A program made the position numbers and the translations under genes. Source: Deltaproteobacteria bacterium (GTDB lineage Bacteria > Myxococcota > Polyangia > Polyangiales > B10-G4). From it: a stretch of DNA of 5,204 nt. Below, piece after piece: positions 1 through 5,204 of this stretch. The notes beneath the pieces are model-generated. The model saw only the letters and a list, made by a program, of their open reading frames with translations. It was not told where the DNA came from and made no database searches. The stretch's first letter is position 1, and the number at the start of each line of letters is the position of its first letter. Location of the stretch: contig JAFDCW010000399.1 in NCBI GenBank assembly GCA_019312705.1, positions 1 through 5,204 on the forward strand, given 5' to 3'.

Positions 1-541
1 CTGGCATGCAGGCGTTGTCGTCTCCTTCCACATCGGCGGTGCGCAGGGTCAGGTCTTCGCGGGTGGTCGAGTCGTGCTGGAGCAGCCAGAGGTGATCCGA
101 TTCCCGAAATACCGCCATGCGCGCCAAGGGGTCGGCGGCGATGAAACCGTCGTACTGTTGGATGTTATTTGCGCGGAGGTCGAAGACTTGGAGTACCGGC
201 TCCCGGTCGGTCTCGCCGTGCTGACCGAAGGTGGGGGCGACGTCGCCTTCAAAGCGGTAGAGGGCGATGAGTTGACCGTCGAGGCTCATCCACCAGCCAA
301 AGCCGTATTGGGGCCCTCCGAACTCTTCTTGATCGCGGCTGCCGACGATGCGGGCCGCAGAGCCTCGCGGGAGGTCGGCCCGGACCGCGTCGGCTCCGAG
401 GGCCGCGTGAGCCGCGGCGATTGCCTCTGACGGCGGGGGGGCATCCCGGGCTTCGAGGGCCGCGGGAGGGGCGCCGCCGCAGCTGATCGCCAGGAGGGCC
501 ACCAGGGCGGACAGGAACGACCGGAGAGCAATTCGGAACAT
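1..541 (-). CDS. Putative outer-membrane lipoprotein of unknown function (3' end cut by window edge)
   Basis: Reading the reverse strand from the ATG at 541 gives 180 residues with no stop before the left edge, so the C-terminus is missing. Residues 1-20 form a lipoprotein signal peptide: Arg3 and Arg7, a hydrophobic stretch rich in Leu/Ala/Val, then the lipobox ending A-I-S-Cys21. Gly22-Gly23 after the Cys, with no Asp at +2, favours the outer membrane under the E. coli sorting rule. A flexible Ala/Pro-rich linker (24-45) follows. From about residue 78 there are alternating short hydrophobic strands (WWMSLDGQLIALYRF, VLQVFDLR, MAVFRESDHLWLLQ, LTLRTAD) resembling beta-propeller or beta-sandwich blades. 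That fold is a guess and no enzymatic motif was seen. The start is supported by the signal peptide and by GAGG four bases upstream. It lies 13 bases after the stop of the REC-GGDEF gene, so the two are probably co-transcribed. The family is not recognised. Confidence 0.82.
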   Translation of the reverse strand, partial: MFRIALRSFLSALVALLAISCGGAPPAALEARDAPPPSEAIAAAHAALGADAVRADLPRGSAARIVGSRDQEEFGGPQYGFGWWMSLDGQLIALYRFEGDVAPTFGQHGETDREPVLQVFDLRANNIQQYDGFIAADPLARMAVFRESDHLWLLQHDSTTREDLTLRTADVEGDDNACMP

Positions 542-545
542 CGGG

Positions 546-549
546 CCTC
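546..549 (-). promoter_or_regulatory. Ribosome binding site of the lipoprotein gene
   Basis: The reverse strand reads GAGG followed by four bases and the ATG at 541-539. It sits inside the 13-base gap after the upstream stop codon (557-555). Ribosomes finishing the REC-GGDEF gene could re-initiate here. The match is partial, and the call rests on its position. Confidence 0.5.
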
Positions 550-554
550 GGGGG

Positions 555-1589
555 TTAGCTGCCCACGTCGGGCTTGTAGATGTAGCCTTGGTGCTGGAAG
601 ACGCAGATGCGGTCCCGGCCATCACCCTTGGCCTGGTAGAGGGCGCGGTCTGCAGCCTTGAGTAGTTGGTCTTTGGTCCGGACGTCGCGGCTCGGGTAGA
701 GCGCGATGCCGACCGAGACCGTGACGTCGAACTCCTGGCCCGCTTTGCGCACCGGGACCCCGCCTACCGCCCGCCAGACCCGGTCGGCGACGGTCAGCGC
801 GCCCGAGAAGTGCGTGCTCGGCAGGACGAGGAGGAACTCTTCGCCGCCGTAGCGCGCGACGACGTCGATCTCACGTACGGCCCCCCGGAGGCGGTGGGCT
901 ACTTCGGCCAGGACGATGTCGCCTACGTCGTGGCCGTACTGGTCGTTGAATTGCTTGAAGTGGTCGATGTCGACCATGGCGCAGGCGAGGGGGTCCCGAT
1001 AGCGCTCGGCGCGCTTGAACTCTTCGGCGAGGCGCGTATGCAGGTACCGATAGTTGTAGAGCCCGGTCAGCTCGTCCTGAACCGCGAGCTTGGCCAGACG
1101 CTGCTTGGCTTGGTGCACGTCGTCGTGCAGGCCCTTGATGCGCAGCATGCCGCCGACCCGAGCCAGGAGCTCTCGCTCGTCGAAGGGTTTGCAGACGTAG
1201 TCGTCGGCGCCGATGCGCAGCCCCTCGACCCGGCTCTCGGTGTCGGTCTTGGCCGTCAGCAGCATCACCGGCAGGAAGCTGTCCTTGGTGAGGGTCTTGA
1301 TGAGCCGACACGAGTCGAGGCCCGAGAGTCCCGGCATCATGATGTCCAGGAGGACCAGGTCGACGCCGCCGCGGGTCACCCGGTCGATGGCTTCTTGGCC
1401 GCTTTCGACGGTCTCGACCCGGAACCCGTTGGCCTTGAGCAGGCCCCCCACGTACTCCCGGGTCATGCGATCGTCCTCTGCGACGACGATCAGCGCGGGC
1501 TTCTTGTCTGACGGGGGATCGGGGGCGGGCAGCTCCACAGCCACAGGGTACGGACGAAAGGCTCCCCGGATCCACCATAATAGACGCAC
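555..1589 (-). CDS. REC-GGDEF response regulator, predicted diguanylate cyclase
   Basis: The 344-residue cytoplasmic protein is predicted to make c-di-GMP from two GTP under phosphorelay control. The receiver domain spans about 31-150, with acidic pocket E38/D39/D40, phospho-acceptor D82 (in LVLLDIMMPG), T112 and K134. A helical linker (155-171) leads to the GGDEF domain (about 172-334), which opens DELTGLYNYRYL. It keeps the metal-binding D207 and N215 (MVDIDHFKQFND) and the active-site motif RYGGEEF (246-252). R239-x-x-D242 sits nine residues before the GGEEF glycine, the spacing of the inhibitory I-site in PleD, so product inhibition is expected. PleD has two receiver domains; this protein has one. 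No transmembrane segment or adjacent histidine kinase is visible. The start is uncertain. The longest form uses GTG at 1589, which has no Shine-Dalgarno sequence. GTG codons at 1544 and 1538 also lie before the receiver domain, and residues 1-30 look unconserved. Domain assignment is secure; the target pathway is unknown. Confidence 0.95.
   Translation of the reverse strand: MRLLWWIRGAFRPYPVAVELPAPDPPSDKKPALIVVAEDDRMTREYVGGLLKANGFRVETVESGQEAIDRVTRGGVDLVLLDIMMPGLSGLDSCRLIKTLTKDSFLPVMLLTAKTDTESRVEGLRIGADDYVCKPFDERELLARVGGMLRIKGLHDDVHQAKQRLAKLAVQDELTGLYNYRYLHTRLAEEFKRAERYRDPLACAMVDIDHFKQFNDQYGHDVGDIVLAEVAHRLRGAVREIDVVARYGGEEFLLVLPSTHFSGALTVADRVWRAVGGVPVRKAGQEFDVTVSVGIALYPSRDVRTKDQLLKAADRALYQAKGDGRDRICVFQHQGYIYKPDVGS
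1576..1582. promoter_or_regulatory. AT-rich patch, possible -10 element(s) of divergent promoters
   Basis: This is the most AT-rich spot between the divergent genes. On the reverse strand TATTAT (1582-1577) matches the sigma-70 -10 consensus at five of six positions. On the forward strand CATAAT (1576-1581) also matches at five of six. No good -35 hexamer lies at 16-18 bases for either: the best forward candidate, CGGACG at 1551-1556, matches three positions with a 19-base spacer. If the reverse element is real, transcription would begin near 1570, inside the longest reading of the REC-GGDEF gene. That would favour the GTG starts at 1544 or 1538. Confidence 0.25.
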
Positions 1590-1590
1590 C

Positions 1591-1604
1591 CGGCGGCACC
1601 GCCG
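1591..1604. repeat. Short inverted repeat in the divergent intergenic region
   Basis: CGGCGG and CCGCCG are perfect 6-base inverted arms around a 2-base centre (CA). The repeat lies between the AT-rich patch and the start of the TPR-dynamin gene, beside the most upstream possible start of the REC-GGDEF gene. It could be an operator or a small RNA hairpin. In DNA this GC-rich such palindromes arise easily by chance, so no binding protein is proposed. Confidence 0.25.
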
Positions 1605-1654
1605 TCGGGGTAAACTGCCTTCCAGTCGGTGTCCCCCGAGCCCCCTGGAACCCC

Positions 1655-4477
1655 ATGTCGCTCCTCGATCGCGTCAGCCGCTTCATCGACGACGTCCTCC
1701 TCCTCCCGGAGGGCATCCGGGACCGTCTCGAGGCGGCGGAGGACGCCCTCGAGGGCGGTGACCACGGCCTCGCGGCCGAACTCTTTGGGGAAGTCCTTCA
1801 GGAACGCGACACCCTCACCCGGGCCGCCGTAGGACTGGCCCAGGCCAAGGAAGCCGTCGGCGACCTCGAGGGGGCCGCCGAGGCGCTGAGCCATGCCCGG
1901 GCCATCGAGCCCGACGACCCCGACCTGGCGCTCTTCGATGCGCGAGTTGCCCTCGGTCGGGGCGACTCGGGGCGGGCAGCGCGGGCCGCCCGAGACGCAG
2001 CGGGGCGTCTCTCTGGGGATTCGACGCGCCTCGTCGAGGCGTGTCTGCTGCGGGCCCGGGCCGAGCGCCAGCGGGGGCGCCCGGACCGCGCAGCCCGGGA
2101 GCTAAAGAAGGCGCTCAGCATTCGCCGGGGCGATGCGCCGCTCCGGGCCGAGCTCGTCGAGGTCCTCGCCGAAGCCCGGCGGGTCATCCCGGCTCGGGCG
2201 GCCGCAACGGGCCTCGCCCCGGACGCTCTCGACGACGCGCAGGCGACGCGCCTCGGCCTCGCCCTCGAAAAGATCGGGGCCCAGGACCTCGCCGCCCCGT
2301 GGCTCGCCCGGGCCGCCGAGAGCGGGAGCGATTCGGCGCTCCTAGCCCTCGCTCGGGGGGCCCTCTCGGAGGGTCGCATCGAGGACGCCGAAGCCTCGGC
2401 CCGCCGCGCCGTTGCCCGGGGCGCCGGCGGTGCTGCGCTAGCGCTCCTCGGCGATGTACTCCTGCACGAGGGACGCCCCGGCGAGGCCGCGGAGGCATTC
2501 TCGGCCGCGTCCTCTGCAGCTGGCGGTGATGTCGCGCTGCTCCGCCGGGCGGTCCGGGTCACGCCCACAGACCGTGTCGAGGCCCTCATCACCCACGCGG
2601 ACGCCCTCGACCGCCTGGCCCCGGGAGACGCGGCGTCCCGGGGGGCCCGAGCTTTCGTAGCCCTCGCGGCCGGCGACCTCGCTGCGGTTCGTTCCCTCGT
2701 GGCCGGAGACCTCTCGGAGTCTCGGCTGGTCCTTGCCCGCGTTCGCCTCGCCCTCCTCGAGGAGCGGGCACCGGACGCCCTCGAAATCCTCTCCGGGGTC
2801 GGTGCCGAGGCTGCGGCCCCCGAGGTTGGCCGGGTCGACGAGGACCTGATCTCCTCTCTTCGGCGCGACGCGCTGCGAGCGCTATGGCTCGGGGCCGATG
2901 GTGAAGTCGACCTCGCGGCCGCCATCGATGGTGTGGAATCCTTCGCGCGGCGCCACGACCTCGTTGAGGCATCCCTCGCCGCCGGACGTCTCCGGGATGA
3001 GCTGGACCGGCCCCTCCTCCTCGCCGTCCTCGGTGAATTCAACGCCGGCAAGAGCACTTTCATCAACGCCTTCGTCGGCGCCGACGTCGCGCCGACGGGC
3101 ATCGTGCCGACGACGGCGACCCTCAATGTGCTGCGCGGGGGGGCCGAGCGCCGCGTACGCGTCGTTCGCGCCGATGGCACGACGCGCGAAGGGGACTACG
3201 GCGAGCTCCACCATCTGCTCGAAGCTGCTGAAGGCGACCGCGTGGACCACGTGGAGATCGTCCTACCCTCGGAGACCCTCGAGCGAGTTTGGATTCTCGA
3301 CACACCCGGGACCAATGCGATCGACAAAGAGCACGAGCGCCTCGCCGTCGAGGCGGCCCGGCGCGCGGACGCGGCGCTGTGGATATTCAGCGCGGGTCAA
3401 GCGGGCAAAGAGACCGAGGGCCGCATGCTGTCGGCGATGCGCGCCTCTGGGCGCGTCGTCGTCGCCGTTCTCAACAAGGTCGACCGACTCCGGCCACACC
3501 AGCTCGAGGAGGTCCAGGCTTCGCTCCGGGCCGAACTCGGCGAAATCGGTGCGGCGCTCCCGGTCTCCGCCAAGGGGGCCCTCGTCGCGCGCCTCGCCGG
3601 CGACGACGAGGCCTACGAGGCGAGCGGATATCCGGCGCTCCTCGCAGCCCTCGACGAACGCATTTTCGCCCGGTCTCGGGAGCTGAAGCGCGGAGCCTGC
3701 GCCGGTCGCCTGGTTGCCATCGTCGATGCGGCCCTCGAGACCGAGTCCACGCACCTGTCGGTCTTCGACCAACGCCTCGGCCGCCTCGCCGCCGCCGAGG
3801 GAGAGTTCGCCGGCCGCGAAGTGGCCCTCGAAGGCGCCGTCGATGAGGCGATCACCCATTTGTCGACGGATCTCGACGCCGCCTTCGTCCAGGCCGCCGA
3901 GGAGGTCCTCGCCTTTGTACGGCCCCGGCGGAGCCGCTTTGCACGGCACGGGGCCGACCCAGAGGACCGGGCGTTCCTCGCGGCGGCCCTCGAGGCGCGC
4001 CTCGGCCGGGCCGCCGATGGCCTCGCGGCCCGCCTGATGCCGCGGGTCCGGGCCATTCTGGGCGAGGGTGCCGACCTCATCGGAGTCGAGCGGGGTGAGC
4101 TCCAGCGCCGGGTTCGCGCCGCCGTCATGGAGCCGCTCTCCCTCTACGTCGGGTACCAGCGCGGCGTTCTCCACGGTGGCGCCCTCCGGCGGTTCTTCGA
4201 AAATGTCCTCCCGAGCGTTGAGCTCGAGGTCGACAAGCTCGCCCAGGCCCTTCGCACGGTCCGCGTCGACCCGGTCGCGGAGCTTCGCCTCGCCCTCGAA
4301 GACTCCCTTCGGGAGCTGCTCGCGACCTTCGACGAAGAGCGCGGCCAAAACGCCATCGAGGCCCGGGCCGCCCTAGAATCGACGGCCTCCACCGTATTCG
4401 GACCCCTCCGGGCCTTGCGTGTCGTGCTCGCGGAGGCGGTGCCGATCCCCCTCGTCGTCGGCCCGCCGATTGCATAA
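1655..4477 (+). CDS. TPR-repeat / dynamin-like GTPase fusion protein
   Basis: The 940-residue protein has three parts. Residues about 22-430 are Ala/Leu/Arg-rich helical repeats. Several fit the TPR pattern of paired helices with small residues at packing positions (approximately 24-57, 58-91, 92-125, 126-160, 228-260, 261-294), which suggests protein-protein binding. Residues about 452-675 are a dynamin-type GTPase. G1 is GEFNAGKST (460-468), G2 is PTT (485-487), G3 is DTPGTN (549-554), G4 is NKVD (607-610), and SAK (638-640) is the probable G5. Residues about 680-920 are mostly charged helix, as in the stalk of bacterial dynamin-like proteins. The last 18 residues (923-940) are a Pro-containing hydrophobic tail that might touch membrane. 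No signal peptide or clear transmembrane helix was seen. Established members of the family remodel or fuse membranes using GTP; the role here is inferred only. GTPase plus stalk is about 490 residues, short for the family, before the TPR addition. The ATG at 1655 has only a weak GGA upstream. The gene is divergent from the REC-GGDEF gene and 71 bases ahead of rpoN. Confidence 0.93.
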   Translation: MSLLDRVSRFIDDVLLLPEGIRDRLEAAEDALEGGDHGLAAELFGEVLQERDTLTRAAVGLAQAKEAVGDLEGAAEALSHARAIEPDDPDLALFDARVALGRGDSGRAARAARDAAGRLSGDSTRLVEACLLRARAERQRGRPDRAARELKKALSIRRGDAPLRAELVEVLAEARRVIPARAAATGLAPDALDDAQATRLGLALEKIGAQDLAAPWLARAAESGSDSALLALARGALSEGRIEDAEASARRAVARGAGGAALALLGDVLLHEGRPGEAAEAFSAASSAAGGDVALLRRAVRVTPTDRVEALITHADALDRLAPGDAASRGARAFVALAAGDLAAVRSLVAGDLSESRLVLARVRLALLEERAPDALEILSGVGAEAAAPEVGRVDEDLISSLRRDALRALWLGADGEVDLAAAIDGVESFARRHDLVEASLAAGRLRDELDRPLLLAVLGEFNAGKSTFINAFVGADVAPTGIVPTTATLNVLRGGAERRVRVVRADGTTREGDYGELHHLLEAAEGDRVDHVEIVLPSETLERVWILDTPGTNAIDKEHERLAVEAARRADAALWIFSAGQAGKETEGRMLSAMRASGRVVVAVLNKVDRLRPHQLEEVQASLRAELGEIGAALPVSAKGALVARLAGDDEAYEASGYPALLAALDERIFARSRELKRGACAGRLVAIVDAALETESTHLSVFDQRLGRLAAAEGEFAGREVALEGAVDEAITHLSTDLDAAFVQAAEEVLAFVRPRRSRFARHGADPEDRAFLAAALEARLGRAADGLAARLMPRVRAILGEGADLIGVERGELQRRVRAAVMEPLSLYVGYQRGVLHGGALRRFFENVLPSVELEVDKLAQALRTVRVDPVAELRLALEDSLRELLATFDEERGQNAIEARAALESTASTVFGPLRALRVVLAEAVPIPLVVGPPIA

Positions 4478-4506
4478 ACAGCTACCGGGAGTCCTCTTCG
4501 GCGGCG

Positions 4507-4512
4507 TATACT
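4507..4512 (+). promoter_or_regulatory. Candidate -10 element for rpoN
   Basis: TATACT matches the -10 consensus TATAAT at five of six positions and stands out in the GC-rich 71-base gap before rpoN. It predicts a start near 4519 and a leader of about 30 bases. No acceptable -35 hexamer was found 16-18 bases upstream and there is no extended -10 TG. The element is therefore either weak, activator-dependent or chance. rpoN may instead be read from the dynamin gene upstream. Confidence 0.35.
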
Positions 4513-4518
4513 GTCGAG

Positions 4519-4529
4519 GTCGGTCCGAC
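4519..4529. repeat. Small palindrome between the candidate -10 and the Shine-Dalgarno of rpoN
   Basis: GTCGG and CCGAC are perfect 5-base inverted arms around a single T. The palindrome overlaps the predicted rpoN transcription start and lies nine bases upstream of the Shine-Dalgarno region. It could be a repressor site or a trivial hairpin. The short arms make chance a serious alternative. Confidence 0.22.
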
Positions 4530-4537
4530 TTTGGGCC

Positions 4538-4545
4538 AAAGGAGG
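4538..4545 (+). promoter_or_regulatory. Strong Shine-Dalgarno sequence of rpoN
   Basis: AAAGGAGG is a near-perfect complement of the 16S rRNA 3' end and ends three bases before the ATG at 4549. The spacing is short, but the start is fixed independently because the protein begins with the typical sigma-54 N-terminus. It is by far the best ribosome binding site in the window, so rpoN can initiate independently of upstream translation. Confidence 0.85.
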
Positions 4546-4548
4546 CGA

Positions 4549-5204
4549 ATGGAGATCAAGCAGCAGCTCCGATTGACCCAGCAGCTGGTCATGACCCCGC
4601 AGCTGCAGCAGGCGATCAAGCTGCTTCAGATGTCCCGGATGGAGCTCGTAGACCTCGTGCGCGAGGAAATGCTCGAAAATCCGATGCTCGAGGACGTGGC
4701 CGAGGTCGGTTCGACCGAGCGCGAGGCGCCGAAGGACGTCGCCGTCGTCGAGGCGCCGACCATCGACAAGGCTGGAGCCGCCGACGACAAGGCGGCCGAT
4801 GACCAGGCGAAGGTCGAAGAGAAGAAGACCGAAGACTTCGACTGGGAGCGTTATCTCGAGAACCACGCCATGCAGGCGCCGATGCCGTCGTTCCGCGGCG
4901 GCGGAGGGGATGACGAGCTGCCGGGCATCGAGGCGACCTACAGCCGCGCCGAGGACCTGACCGCCCACCTCATTTGGCAGGTTCGCATGGGCGACTTCAT
5001 GCCCGACGAGCGGCGCTTTCTCGCCCTGGTCATCGGTAATCTCAACGACCACGGCTACCTCGAGCTCGAAGACGTGCCCGAGGACGAAATCGTCGAAAAG
5101 CTCGCCGCAGAAGCCGAACTCGACCCAGAAGACGCCGAAGAAGTGCTCTTCATGTTTCAGAAGCTCGACCCGGCAGGGGTCGGGTCGCGTTCCCTGCGCG
5201 AGTG
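4549..5204 (+). CDS. rpoN: RNA polymerase sigma-54 factor (3' end cut by window edge)
   Basis: The first 218 codons of sigma-54 are present. This sigma factor directs RNA polymerase to -24/-12 promoters and needs AAA+ activators to open them. Residues 1-47 are region I, the activator-interacting domain, with the hallmark LTQQLVMTPQLQQAIKLLQMS (residues 8-28) and EEMLENPMLE. Residues about 48-112 are region II, a variable acidic linker rich in Glu, Asp, Ala and Lys. From about 113 the core-binding region begins. The family pattern DPAGVGSRSLRE closes the visible part at 207-218, where sigma-54 proteins usually read DPxGVGARxLxEC. The remaining core-binding domain and the C-terminal helix-turn-helix and RpoN box lie beyond the edge. 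The usual proteobacterial upstream neighbour lptB is absent and the dynamin-like gene takes its place. Identity is secure; whether the full gene is intact cannot be judged here. Confidence 0.97.
   Translation, partial: MEIKQQLRLTQQLVMTPQLQQAIKLLQMSRMELVDLVREEMLENPMLEDVAEVGSTEREAPKDVAVVEAPTIDKAGAADDKAADDQAKVEEKKTEDFDWERYLENHAMQAPMPSFRGGGGDDELPGIEATYSRAEDLTAHLIWQVRMGDFMPDERRFLALVIGNLNDHGYLELEDVPEDEIVEKLAAEAELDPEDAEEVLFMFQKLDPAGVGSRSLRE

Noticed and set aside
74..430. Open frame of 118 codons on the plus strand at the left edge
   Set aside because: It is antisense to the lipoprotein gene. The minus-strand reading has a signal peptide, a lipobox and a ribosome binding site, while this frame has nothing.
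286..531. Minus-strand frame of 81 codons and a neighbouring 67-codon frame (49-252)
   Set aside because: Both are out-of-frame readings of the lipoprotein gene, rich in Ser/Pro/Arg. The correct frame starts at 541 and stays open to the edge.
666..1511. Open frame of 281 codons on the plus strand
   Set aside because: It is the antisense of the REC-GGDEF gene, whose catalytic motifs fix the true strand and frame.
1798..3180. Open frame of 460 codons on the minus strand
   Set aside because: It is Arg/Ser/Ala/Pro-rich low-complexity translation lying fully antisense to the TPR-dynamin gene, with no motif. This is a typical shadow frame in very GC-rich DNA.
3263..4348. Open frame of 361 codons on the minus strand
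   Set aside because: It is antisense to the GTPase and stalk part of the dynamin-like gene, which has clear G motifs. The antisense product shows no recognisable domain.
4482..4548. Possible terminator after the dynamin-like gene
   Set aside because: The only inverted repeat (4519-4529) has 5-base arms and no following T run, so it does not look like an intrinsic terminator.
4144..5052. Open frame of 302 codons on the minus strand spanning the rpoN start
   Set aside because: It overlaps the end of the dynamin-like gene, the intergenic gap and rpoN, and its translation has no family features. The sigma-54 reading on the other strand is unambiguous.

Overview
This is a GC-rich window with two divergent transcription units around a 65-base intergenic region (1590-1654). 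It holds four protein-coding genes, two of them cut by the window edges. No tRNA, rRNA, CRISPR array, insertion sequence or convincing terminator was seen. A lipoprotein signal peptide and a housekeeping-type sigma-54 gene point to a Gram-negative bacterium. The GC content and the mix of sigma-54, c-di-GMP signalling and a TPR/dynamin protein would suit a Myxococcota or other deltaproteobacterial-type lineage. That placement is an inference from gene content, not a sequence match.

Minus-strand unit (1-1589): the first gene is a REC-GGDEF response regulator, a predicted diguanylate cyclase with its phospho-acceptor Asp, GGEEF active site and RxxD inhibitory site all intact. Thirteen bases after its stop codon begins a lipoprotein gene of unknown function, which runs off the left edge. 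The two are very probably one operon and may be translationally coupled. The lipoprotein has no closed reading frame inside the window and is found only by reading the reverse strand through the left edge.

Plus-strand unit (1655-5204): a 940-residue protein comes first. It joins an N-terminal helical-repeat (TPR-like) region of about 430 residues to a complete dynamin-type GTPase domain and a long helical C-terminus. After 71 bases comes rpoN (sigma-54) with a strong Shine-Dalgarno sequence. Only its first 218 codons are present: region I, an acidic region II, and the start of the core-binding region.

The least ordinary object is the TPR-dynamin fusion. It stands alone, with no second dynamin-like gene in the window, between a c-di-GMP regulator and rpoN. 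Nothing in the sequence proves that these neighbours work together. The plausible links are shared regulation from the intergenic region and possible read-through from the dynamin gene into rpoN.
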